The position numbers were made by a program, and so were the translations under genes. Below, one piece after another: positions 28,223-35,228 of a stretch of DNA of 64,000 nt; the first letter of the stretch is position 1, and each line of letters starts with the position of its first letter. The DNA is from an uncultured Curvibacter sp. (GTDB taxonomy: Bacteria > Pseudomonadota > Gammaproteobacteria > Burkholderiales > Burkholderiaceae_C). The notes beneath the pieces were generated by a model. The model saw only the letters and a list, made by a program, of their open reading frames with translations, was not told where the DNA came from and did not search any database. The stretch spans positions 62,001-126,000 of the forward strand of contig CAIKMN010000036.1 in assembly GCA_903828535.1 (NCBI GenBank), in the 5' to 3' direction.

Positions 28223-28696
28223 TTAGGGCTTGCTTCCTGTGGGGAAGGGCCAAGCGGCTTGGGGGTTGAGTGTGGTCTGTGCAGCTGGGGCAGCAGGGCC
28301 AGGGGCAGCTGGAGCTGCCGCCTTTTTAACCGCTTTTTTAGCAGCAGGTTTCTTGGCAGCGGCCTTTTTAGGAGCAGCGGCTTTTTTGGGCGCAGCCTTT
28401 TTAGGAGCAGCGGCTTTAGCAGGCGCGGCCTTTTTGGCAGCAGGCTTTTTAGCAGCAACCGCTTTTTTGGCAACAGGCTTTTTAGCAGCAACCGCTTTTT
28501 TAGCGGGAGCGGCTTTTTTAGCAGCTGGTTTCTTCGCGACTGCTGCTTTTTTAGCAGGCGCTGCCTTCTTCGCTGGGGCTGCTTTCTTAGCGGCAGCTTT
28601 CACAGGGGTTGCCTTCTTGGCGGCTGCTTTTTTAGCAGGTGCCGCTTTCTTGGCGGGGGCCGCTTTTTTAGCGGCTGGTTTTTTCGCAGTTGCCAT
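28223..28696 (-). CDS. Histone H1-like DNA-binding protein, KKAAPAKKAA repeat type
   Basis: I choose the ATG at 28696 (MATAKKPAAKK), with AAGGAG 8 bases upstream. The 157-residue protein is almost wholly lysine, alanine and proline in degenerate KKAAPA / AAKKPA repeats, ending in a short non-repetitive tail (NPQAAWPFPTGSKP). Such eukaryotic H1-tail-like proteins in Burkholderiales bind DNA non-specifically and condense the nucleoid; the gene name varies by genome. The DNA repeats make copy-number change by slippage likely. Confidence 0.88.
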   Translation of the reverse strand: MATAKKPAAKKAAPAKKAAPAKKAAAKKATPVKAAAKKAAPAKKAAPAKKAAVAKKPAAKKAAPAKKAVAAKKPVAKKAVAAKKPAAKKAAPAKAAAPKKAAPKKAAAPKKAAAKKPAAKKAVKKAAAPAAPGPAAPAAQTTLNPQAAWPFPTGSKP

Positions 28697-28728
28697 CGTA
28701 TTCTCCTTGATAGGATTGCAAAGAGCAC

Positions 28729-28792
28729 TTGGCGCTGAATTGGGAGGCGCCAAATGATTCAGCGCGCTGGGCCCGGGCCCAACGCGCTGAAT
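28729..28792 (-). promoter_or_regulatory. Overlapping palindromes upstream of the histone-like gene
   Basis: A 36-base palindrome (28757-28792; arms match at 17 of 18 positions, centred on GCCCGGGC) is followed toward the gene by an inverted copy of its own arm: GCGCTGAAT at 28732-28740 pairs with ATTCAGCGC at 28757-28765, which also pairs with GCGCTGAAT at 28784-28792. A third pairing TTGGCGC (28729-28735) with GCGCCAA (28747-28753) is nested. No T-run follows, so a simple nrdB terminator is not the obvious reading; a switching leader or dimeric operator is possible. Confidence 0.5.
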
Positions 28793-28881
28793 GGGGGTGA
28801 CAAGACCGCCGGCTGCTCTTGGGCAACGGTTGAGGTGGGGTCTGGTCAGAATTCAAAAACATGTTTAGTCAGAAGCGCTAT

Positions 28882-30036
28882 TTAGTCCCAAGACAAAGCG
28901 CCGCCGGATTGGTATTCAATGACGCGGGTCTCAAAGAAGTTTCTTTCCTTCTTCAAGTCGATCATTTCGCTCATCCAAGGGAAGGGGTTTTCTTCGTTGG
29001 GGAACATGGCGTCTAAGCCAATTTGGGTGGCGCGGCGATTGGCGATGTAGCGCAAATACCCTTTGAACATAGAGGCATTGAGTCCCAGCACGCCACGTGG
29101 CATGGTGTCTTCGGCGTAGCGGTACTCCAACTCGACGGCTTTCATGAACAGGGCCTTGATTTCGGCCTTGAACTCGGCCGTCCAAAGGTGGGGGTTTTCC
29201 AATTTCAGTTGGTTAATCAAGTCGATGCCAAAGTTGCAGTGCATCGATTCATCACGCAAGATGTATTGGTACTGCTCAGCCGCCCCCGTCATTTTGTTTT
29301 GGCGACCCAAGGCCAGAATTTGGGTGAAGCCCACATAGAAGAACAGGCCCTCCATCAGGCAAGCGAAAACGATCAACGACTTGAGCAAAGTCTGGTCGGT
29401 CTCGGGCGTGCCGGTATGGAAGTTGGGGTCCATGATCGCTTCGATGAAGGGAATCAAGAACTCGTCTTTGTCGCGGATGGATTGAACTTCGTTGTAGGCG
29501 TTGAAAATCTCGCTCTCATCCAAGCCCAAGGATTCCACGATGTATTGGTAAGCGTGGGTGTGGATGGCTTCTTCAAAGGCTTGGCGCAACAAGAACTGAC
29601 GGCACTCAGGCGCAGTGATGTGGCGGTAGGTGCCGAGCACAATGTTGTTGGCTGCCAAAGAATCGGCAGTGACGAAGAAACCCAAGTTGCGCTTGATGAT
29701 GCGGCGCTCGTCTTCGGTCAAGCCATTGGGGTCTTTCCACAACGCGATGTCGCGCGTCATGTTGACTTCTTGCGGCATCCAATGGTTGGCACAAGTCGCC
29801 AGGTATTTTTCCCAAGCCCATTTGTATTTAAAGGGCACCAATTGGTTGACGTCGGTCTGGCCGTTGATGATGCGCTTGTCCGCAGCATTCACACGGCGGT
29901 GCGCGGGCGCAGAAATCGGTGAAGACAACGAGGTCGATGTGGAGGACGCTGCGGCGCTACCAAAGCTTTGGTGGGGTGTGGCGGAGGCGATGGCGGGCGC
30001 CAAAGCGGGTGTGCGTTCTTCTTCCCAGGTCAACAT
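28882..30036 (-). CDS. nrdB: Class Ia ribonucleotide-diphosphate reductase, beta subunit
   Basis: NrdB houses the diiron-tyrosyl radical for deoxyribonucleotide synthesis. I choose the ATG at 30036 ([10 protein letters not shown]); upstream in-frame codons encode unrelated residues. The 384-residue protein has [16 protein letters not shown] near residue 103 and the iron-ligand segments [19 protein letters not shown] near 144 and [17 protein letters not shown] near 245. The C-terminal tail GGALSWD is expected to dock on NrdA. The ribosome-binding site is weak (GGA). It lies 112 bases after nrdA. Confidence 0.95.
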   Translation of the reverse strand: MLTWEEERTPALAPAIASATPHQSFGSAAASSTSTSLSSPISAPAHRRVNAADKRIINGQTDVNQLVPFKYKWAWEKYLATCANHWMPQEVNMTRDIALWKDPNGLTEDERRIIKRNLGFFVTADSLAANNIVLGTYRHITAPECRQFLLRQAFEEAIHTHAYQYIVESLGLDESEIFNAYNEVQSIRDKDEFLIPFIEAIMDPNFHTGTPETDQTLLKSLIVFACLMEGLFFYVGFTQILALGRQNKMTGAAEQYQYILRDESMHCNFGIDLINQLKLENPHLWTAEFKAEIKALFMKAVELEYRYAEDTMPRGVLGLNASMFKGYLRYIANRRATQIGLDAMFPNEENPFPWMSEMIDLKKERNFFETRVIEYQSGGALSWD

Positions 30037-30066
30037 AAAAAATCCAATGCTCGAATTATGAAAGCT

Positions 30067-30096
30067 GTTGCGGAATTTGCAAAGCAATTCCGCAAC
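30067..30096 (-). promoter_or_regulatory. Strong hairpin between nrdA and nrdB
   Basis: GTTGCGGAATT (30067-30077) and AATTCCGCAAC (30086-30096) are perfect 11-bp inverted repeats around 8 bases that can add two more pairs. No T-run follows on the minus strand, so it is more like an mRNA-processing or stabilising element 30 bases before the nrdB start than a terminator. Confidence 0.6.
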
Positions 30097-30148
30097 AAGT
30101 TGCTGTTTTAGTGTGAATTATTTAGTGATGTGTTGTGAGCATGCCTCT

Positions 30149-33067
30149 TTATTGGCAAGCCTCGCAAGTTGGATCGTCGATCGCGCAGAACTTGATATCG
30201 GTGGCAGGCAATGCCTCCGCTTGCGCGCGCGCTTGTGCAGCCGCTGTTTCCAAAGCACTGGGTGAAGCGCTGGCGGAAGCCGAGCTGCTTTCGTTGCCAG
30301 AAGACACTGCGTTCATGCGGCCCGACGTCACGGTGGATTTTTCCGCGTGCGTGGCACCCACTGTGCGCAAATAGTAAGTGGTTTTCAGGCCGCGCAACCA
30401 GGCGAGTTTGTAGGTGTCATCGAGTTTTTTGCCCGACGCGCCGGCCATGTAAATGTTGAGCGACTGGGCCTGGTCAATCCATTTTTGACGTCGCGCTGCA
30501 GCTTCGATGATCCAAGTGGTTTCAACTTCAAAGGCCGTGGCATACAAGGACTTGACCTCTTGAGGCACGCGGTCGATGGGGCGCAAGGAACCGTCAAAGT
30601 GCTTCAGGTCCATGACCATCACGTCGTCCCACAGACCCAAGCGTTTCAAGTCGCGCACCAAGTAGCTGTTGATGATGGTGAACTCACCCGACAAATTCGA
30701 CTTCACGGACAAGTTGCCAAAGCAAGGTTCGATGCAAGCGTCCACGCTGATGATGTTGGAGATGGTGGCGGTCGGAGCGATCGCCACGCAGTTGGAATTA
30801 CGCATGCCGTCTTGTGCAATCTTGTGGCGCAAAGCATCCCAATCCAAACGTGCCGAACGATCGACTTCTACATAGCCACCACGTTGTTCGGACAGCATGT
30901 TCAAAGTGTCGAGCGGCAAAATGCCTTGGTCCCACAACGAGCCTTTATAACTCGAATATTTGCCACGTTCCTTGGCCAATTCGGTCGAGGCCCAATAAGC
31001 GTAATAGCAAATGGCTTCCATCGATTGGTCGGCAAACTCGACAGCTTCTTGCGAAGCGTAGGGAATACGCAGCTCATACAAGCTGTCTTGGAAGGCCATC
31101 AGACCCAAGCCGACCGGACGGTGACGAAGGTTGGAATCGCGGGCTTTTTTAACAGCGTAGTAATTGATGTCGATCACGTTGTCCAACATGCGCATCGCCA
31201 CTTTGATGGTCTTCTTGAGTTTGTCATGATCGAGTTGACCGTCTTTCAAGTGACGAACTAAGTTGACCGAGCCCAAGTTGCAGACGGCAGTTTCGGTGTC
31301 GCTGGTGTTGAGCGTGATTTCGGTGCACAGATTGGATGAGTGCACCACGCCGGCGTGTTGTTGGGGCGAGCGCACGTTGCAAGCGTCTTTGAAGGTGATC
31401 CAAGGGTGGCCGGTTTCAAACAGCATGGTCAGCATCTTGCGCCACAGGTCAGTGGCTTGCACCGTCCGGCTGGGTTTGATTTCGCCGTTGGCCGCTTTGG
31501 TTTCATAGGCCACATAGGCTTTCTCAAAGGCGGCCCCAAACAGGTCATGCAAGTCGGGCACATCGGAAGGCGAGAACAAGGTCCAAGTGCCCTTTTCCAT
31601 CACGCGGCGCATGAACAAATCGGGAATCCAGTTGGCGGTATTCATGTCGTGGGTGCGGCGGCGATCGTCACCGGTGTTCTTGCGCAGCTCCAAGAATTCT
31701 TCGATGTCCAAGTGCCACGTTTCCAAGTAAGTGCAGACCGCGCCCTTGCGTTTGCCGCCTTGGTTCACGGCGACGGCGGTGTCATTCACCACCTTCAAGA
31801 ACGGCACCACGCCTTGTGATTCGCCATTGGTGCCCTTGATGTGGGAGCCCAGTGCGCGCACTCGGCTCCAGTCGTTGCCCAAGCCGCCGGCGAATTTGGA
31901 CAACAAAGCGTTTTCTTTGATGGACTCATAAATGCCGTCCAAATCGTCGGGCACGGTGGTCAGGTAGCAGCTCGAAAGTTGAGAGCGCAAAGTTCCGCTG
32001 TTGAACAAGGTGGGCGTGCTCGACATGAAGTCAAAAGAGGACAACACTTCATAGAACTCAATGGCGCGGGCTTCGCGGTCAATTTCGTTCAAAGACAAAC
32101 CCATCGCCACGCGCATGAAGAAAGCCTGGGGCAATTCGATGCGGGTTTTGCGCACATGCAAGAAATAGCGGTCATACAGCGTTTGCAGGCCGAGGTAGTC
32201 GAACTGCATGTCGCGTTGGGGCTTCAAGGCAGCGCCAAGGCGGACCAAGTCGAACTGCATCAAACGCTCATCGAGCAGGTCGTTCTCGACGCCTTTTTTG
32301 ATGAACTGAGGAAAGTATTCGACGTAGCTGGTGGCCAACTCGCTCAAAGTGACTTCACGGCCCAAGACTTCTTTGGCGATGGTGTGCAGCAACAAACGCG
32401 CGGTTGCGTAGGTGTAGTCAGGGTCTTTTTCGATCTTGGTACGAGCCGCCAAGATGCTGGCTTTGTAGACCTCTTCCATGGGCACGCCGTCGTACAGGTT
32501 GCGCATGGTTTCGATGAAGATGGGTTCGGCTTGCACATCCCCATTCAGGCCTTCGCATGCGGCTTCGATCAGCGAGCGCAAGTAGCCTTCGTCCAGGGCC
32601 ACCCGTTGACCGCCATCGATGACGTGCAGTGTCGGTGCGGCGGGTTTTGCTTGGGCCACTTGGCTGGCACGCTCTTGTGCGCGGCGCTCGCGGTACAACA
32701 CATAGGCGCGGGCGATTTCATGGTGACCACTGCGCATCAAGCCAAGTTCCACTTGGTCTTGCACGTCTTCAATGGGGAAGGTGCCGCCACCAGGACGTGA
32801 GCGCATCAAGGCGCGCACCACGCCCTGGGTCAGGTTGTCCACGACTTCCCGCACGCTGGCAGAAGCAGCGCCTTGGGTGCCGTGCACCGCCAAGAAGGCC
32901 TTCATCATTGCGACCGCAATTTTTTGCGGCTCAAAGGGCACCACGGCGCCGTTGCGGCGGATGATTTGGTAGTGTGCCAAAACGCCAGGCGCTGAAGCCG
33001 TTTGACTGGTTTCTGTGAAGGCGGCCGATGGGCTCGATGACGAGGCTGTACTGGTGGAGACTTGCAT
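30149..33067 (-). CDS. nrdA: Class Ia ribonucleoside-diphosphate reductase, alpha subunit
   Basis: NrdA holds the active and allosteric sites for reduction of ribonucleoside diphosphates. The 972-residue protein has an N-terminal ATP-cone (about residues 32-125, RRNGAVVPFEPQKIAVAMMKAF), a long Ala/Gln-rich insertion after it, the active-site cysteine region SSCYLTTVPDDLDGIYESI, NLCTEITLNTSDTETAVCNLG, and the C-terminal redox cysteines in DDPTCEACQ. The tandem NrdR operator upstream indicates repression when dATP/ATP signals are favourable. Confidence 0.97.
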   Translation of the reverse strand: MQVSTSTASSSSPSAAFTETSQTASAPGVLAHYQIIRRNGAVVPFEPQKIAVAMMKAFLAVHGTQGAASASVREVVDNLTQGVVRALMRSRPGGGTFPIEDVQDQVELGLMRSGHHEIARAYVLYRERRAQERASQVAQAKPAAPTLHVIDGGQRVALDEGYLRSLIEAACEGLNGDVQAEPIFIETMRNLYDGVPMEEVYKASILAARTKIEKDPDYTYATARLLLHTIAKEVLGREVTLSELATSYVEYFPQFIKKGVENDLLDERLMQFDLVRLGAALKPQRDMQFDYLGLQTLYDRYFLHVRKTRIELPQAFFMRVAMGLSLNEIDREARAIEFYEVLSSFDFMSSTPTLFNSGTLRSQLSSCYLTTVPDDLDGIYESIKENALLSKFAGGLGNDWSRVRALGSHIKGTNGESQGVVPFLKVVNDTAVAVNQGGKRKGAVCTYLETWHLDIEEFLELRKNTGDDRRRTHDMNTANWIPDLFMRRVMEKGTWTLFSPSDVPDLHDLFGAAFEKAYVAYETKAANGEIKPSRTVQATDLWRKMLTMLFETGHPWITFKDACNVRSPQQHAGVVHSSNLCTEITLNTSDTETAVCNLGSVNLVRHLKDGQLDHDKLKKTIKVAMRMLDNVIDINYYAVKKARDSNLRHRPVGLGLMAFQDSLYELRIPYASQEAVEFADQSMEAICYYAYWASTELAKERGKYSSYKGSLWDQGILPLDTLNMLSEQRGGYVEVDRSARLDWDALRHKIAQDGMRNSNCVAIAPTATISNIISVDACIEPCFGNLSVKSNLSGEFTIINSYLVRDLKRLGLWDDVMVMDLKHFDGSLRPIDRVPQEVKSLYATAFEVETTWIIEAAARRQKWIDQAQSLNIYMAGASGKKLDDTYKLAWLRGLKTTYYLRTVGATHAEKSTVTSGRMNAVSSGNESSSASASASPSALETAAAQARAQAEALPATDIKFCAIDDPTCEACQ

Positions 33068-33158
33068 GGGTCACTCTTTGATAAGGGGATGCGACAAGGC
33101 GCTTGGGCGCCGAAAGGGGGTTGAACTGGCGGACAAATTCGGGGATAAATTCAAGCAC

Positions 33159-33172
33159 ATTTTGATCAAAAT
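33159..33172 (-). promoter_or_regulatory. Perfect palindrome ATTTTGATCAAAAT in the nrdA leader
   Basis: A 14-base perfect palindrome lies in the predicted 5' untranslated region of nrdA, about 92 bases before its start codon. It resembles a half-relaxed FNR/CRP-like dyad but does not match the TTGAT-N4-ATCAA spacing. Role unknown. Confidence 0.35.
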
Positions 33173-33219
33173 TTCCCAATGAGATCCGTGGGGGGTCGAG
33201 TCAATTCAAATTCAGGAAC

Positions 33220-33235
33220 ACACTATATCTGGTGT
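33220..33235 (-). promoter_or_regulatory. NrdR box 1, overlapping the nrdA -10
   Basis: ACACTATATCTGGTGT matches the NrdR box pattern ACAC-TATAT-N-T-N-GTGT at nearly every position. It contains the predicted minus-strand -10 hexamer, so a bound repressor would block RNA polymerase. A second box starts 32 bases further upstream. Confidence 0.85.
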
Positions 33236-33250
33236 CCATGACCCATGCAA
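33222..33250 (-). promoter_or_regulatory. nrdA: nrdA promoter
   Basis: On the minus strand TTGCAT (33250-33245) and TATAGT (33227-33222, 5 of 6) are separated by exactly 17 bases. The predicted start of transcription near 33215 gives an nrdA leader of about 148 nt. The two NrdR boxes flank and overlap these elements, which supports the assignment. Confidence 0.65.
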
Positions 33251-33251
33251 G

Positions 33252-33267
33252 ACGCTACGGGTAGTGT
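33252..33267 (-). promoter_or_regulatory. NrdR box 2, upstream of the nrdA -35
   Basis: ACGCTACGGGTAGTGT keeps both outer arms of the NrdR box (ACnCTA...TAGTGT) with a degenerate centre. Start-to-start distance to box 1 is 32 bases, about three helical turns, as known for paired NrdR boxes. Confidence 0.75.
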
Positions 33268-33482
33268 TTCGCCCGAACGGACCGTGAATGAGAGGGGGGC
33301 GGCCTCAGGTCCAAATCACAGCGTTCACATTGAACGCTTGCCGATGCAGGTTTTGGTACCAAAAAGTCAGGCTGGACGCGGTATTGAGCGGCATTTCAGA
33401 CCAAAACCCAGACGCCGTGAGCGCTCCCCTTTTTTGGGGGCTTCACTCGGATTTCAAATAAAAAAATCATTGGGGAAAGCAC
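33268..33482. other. Intergenic region between ampD and nrdA with two dyads
   Basis: No believable gene lies here. Two perfect inverted repeats are visible: AGCGTTC-acatt-GAACGCT at 33320-33338 and TTTTGGTACCAAAA at 33351-33364, both upstream of the nrdA promoter. A weak CCCC-T6-GGGG hairpin lies near 33427-33440 and an AT-rich stretch at 33459-33470. They could be operators for a second regulator of nrdA, or ampD 3' sequence. Confidence 0.45.
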
Positions 33483-34085
33483 TTAGAGGCGTGGCAAGCA
33501 GTCGATTGGCCAGCCCAGTTCTTTTTTTAGCCGTTGCCACTCAAAACCCGCACCGGGGTCTTGTTTTCGGCCGGGGGCAATGTGCTCGTGCCCGGCCACG
33601 TGGTCGATCGGGTAGGCCGCTCGGAGGGCTTGGCAAAGGGGCGCCAGCGCCGCATATTGGGCCTCGGTGAAGGCATCGCCCTCGAGGCCCTCTAATTCAA
33701 TGCCAATGGAATCGTCGTTGCACTGAGAGCGCCCCCGGTAACTGGAAACGCCCGCGTGCCATGCCCGGTCGTCGCAACTCACCAACTGGATCAGGCGACC
33801 GTCACGACGCAGAAAAAAATGGGCCGAGACTTGAACCCCGCGCAAGGACTCAAAATAAGGATGGCCCCCGAAACCCAGTTGGTTGGTGAAAAACTGCACC
33901 ACTTCGGGGCCGCCGTACTGTCCGGGCGGCAAGCTGATCGAGTGCAACACGATCAAGTCGATGCGCGCTTGGGCTGGCCTGGCTCCAAAATTGGGCGAGT
34001 CGACGCGCTCGGCACCCCCATACCAACCTTGGTGCCAAAGGGTCTTCCCCTCTTCTGTTTCCCTAGAGGCCGGAACTTCTGTCAT
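33483..34085 (-). CDS. ampD: 1,6-anhydro-N-acetylmuramyl-L-alanine amidase
   Basis: AmpD is the cytosolic zinc amidase that removes stem peptides from anhydro-muropeptides during wall recycling. The 200-residue protein has the family motifs: LIVLHSISLPPGQYGG (first zinc histidine), SAHFFLRRDGRLIQLVSCDDRAWHAG (near residue 106-131), SIGIELEG, and VAGHEHIAPGRKQDPGAGFEW near the C-terminus, which carries the last zinc ligands. The start overlaps the stop of the upstream PP0621-type gene by 4 bases. Confidence 0.96.
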   Translation of the reverse strand: MTEVPASRETEEGKTLWHQGWYGGAERVDSPNFGARPAQARIDLIVLHSISLPPGQYGGPEVVQFFTNQLGFGGHPYFESLRGVQVSAHFFLRRDGRLIQLVSCDDRAWHAGVSSYRGRSQCNDDSIGIELEGLEGDAFTEAQYAALAPLCQALRAAYPIDHVAGHEHIAPGRKQDPGAGFEWQRLKKELGWPIDCLPRL

Positions 34086-34351
34086 CGACGGCGGTGATCA
34101 GGGCTGCAATAAAAAGGCGCTGTGCCGCCGGGGCCATCGGCAAAAGCCTCGCTGAGGGGTAAATGCACGCCACAGGTAGCGCAACTCACCATCTTCAAGG
34201 GAGAGGCTGGCGGGGGGGCGGAGTGAGTCGGCGAAGACGGCCCGCCGGGGGCCCTTGAATTTTCTCCACCGGGGCCGCCGTTTTGAAGCCGCGACTGACG
34301 CCACAACCAATAAACAGCGAGGGCGATGCCAATGTAAAGCAGCAGTTTCAT
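34082..34351 (-). CDS. PP0621-family small membrane protein
   Basis: The 89-residue protein has one N-terminal membrane segment (about residues 3-17), a Gly/Pro/Ser-rich linker and a C-terminal zinc-ribbon-like part: MVSCATCGVHLPLSEAFADG followed by FYCSPDHRRR, giving a Cys-x2-Cys and a Cys-x3-His pair. This arrangement defines the PP0621 family, of unknown function, usually placed with ampD. It overlaps ampD by 4 bases. Confidence 0.82.
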   Translation of the reverse strand: MKLLLYIGIALAVYWLWRQSRLQNGGPGGENSRAPGGPSSPTHSAPPPASPLKMVSCATCGVHLPLSEAFADGPGGTAPFYCSPDHRRR

Positions 34352-34375
34352 GGGGGTTCGTCAGTACCGTCGGCT

Positions 34376-35200
34376 TCAGGTGAAGGAGCGACCCAGCAAG
34401 ATTTCAAATACAAAACGCGAGCCAACGTAAGCCAGCAGCAACAAACTGGCGCCGATGTAGACGCCTTGGGCAGCGCGTTGACCACGCCAACCAAAACGGG
34501 CGCGTCCCATCAACAAAATGGCAAATGCCAGCCACGACAAGACCGAAAAAATGGTTTTATGTTCCCAGCGCCAAGGCTGGCCATAAAGGGATTCACCAAA
34601 CACCAACCCGGCCAGCAAGGTCAAGGTCAATAAGACAAAGCCGGCGTTGACAAAACGGAAGGTCATGCGCTCCAAGGTCAGCAAGGGCAGGCCGGTATCG
34701 GAGGCCGTGGCTTGGCGAATGGACCTTTCGGTGCGGCTCATCAACCATGCGTGGATAACGGCCGTGCCGAACAAGCCATAAGACGCAATGCCCAGCACCC
34801 AGTGCAAAGGCAGCCAGGGGGAAGCACTCAGGTGCAAAGGCTGTCCTGGAAAAACCGTCCCGAGTAATACACAAAAGGCGCCCAAGGCCGCCAAGGCGCG
34901 TCGCGCGTTGAGTTGCGGATAAAAGCGGGTTTCAATGCCATACAAAGTCAGCACCAGCCAAGCGGTGGCTGAAATGGCGGGGGCAAAACCAAAGTGGGTC
35001 GGGCCCTCCAACAGGCTCGACAACAGGGTCAGCCCATGCAAAGCCCAAGCCAAGGCGAGTGTCCAGCGTGACGCATTGCTGCCCATTCGCGGCGCGGCCA
35101 AGGCGGGCAGCGCGTAGGCCAAGGCACAGGCGATGCCCAGCAACCAACTCAACGGCAAGCCATTGGCCAAGTCAAGCTCGAGGGCACTGGATAAAATCAT
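34376..35200 (-). CDS. CcsA-like cytochrome c assembly protein
   Basis: The 274-residue protein has about eight membrane segments and the cytochrome c assembly (CcmC/CcsA/HemX) domain, including the tryptophan-rich heme-handling WLPLHWVLGIASYGLFG and the GQPWRWEHKTIFSVLSWLAF segment. In this chromosomal setting (next to ffh) it corresponds to the YpjD-type inner-membrane protein of proteobacteria, whose exact role is unclear. It is divergent from ffh by 28 bases. Confidence 0.82.
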   Translation of the reverse strand: MILSSALELDLANGLPLSWLLGIACALAYALPALAAPRMGSNASRWTLALAWALHGLTLLSSLLEGPTHFGFAPAISATAWLVLTLYGIETRFYPQLNARRALAALGAFCVLLGTVFPGQPLHLSASPWLPLHWVLGIASYGLFGTAVIHAWLMSRTERSIRQATASDTGLPLLTLERMTFRFVNAGFVLLTLTLLAGLVFGESLYGQPWRWEHKTIFSVLSWLAFAILLMGRARFGWRGQRAAQGVYIGASLLLLAYVGSRFVFEILLGRSFT

Positions 35201-35207
35201 GACTCAT

Positions 35208-35213
35208 AGTTTA
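35208..35213 (-). promoter_or_regulatory. Putative -10 element for the ccsA-like gene (leaderless)
   Basis: On the minus strand TAAACT (4 of 6) ends 7 bases before the ATG at 35200; there is no ribosome-binding site. Confidence 0.25.
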
Positions 35214-35228
35214 GCTCTGGAACCCCAC

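Noticed and set aside
28230-28757. Long plus-strand ORF opposite the histone-like gene, Ala/Phe/Leu-rich
   Set aside because: It is the mirror of the KKAA repeat DNA read in the other direction; the minus-strand ORF has a ribosome-binding site, terminator and known family.
33245-33670. 141-codon plus-strand ORF opposite ampD
   Set aside because: It overlaps the nrdA promoter and runs antisense into ampD, with no conserved motif; ampD on the other strand is unambiguous.
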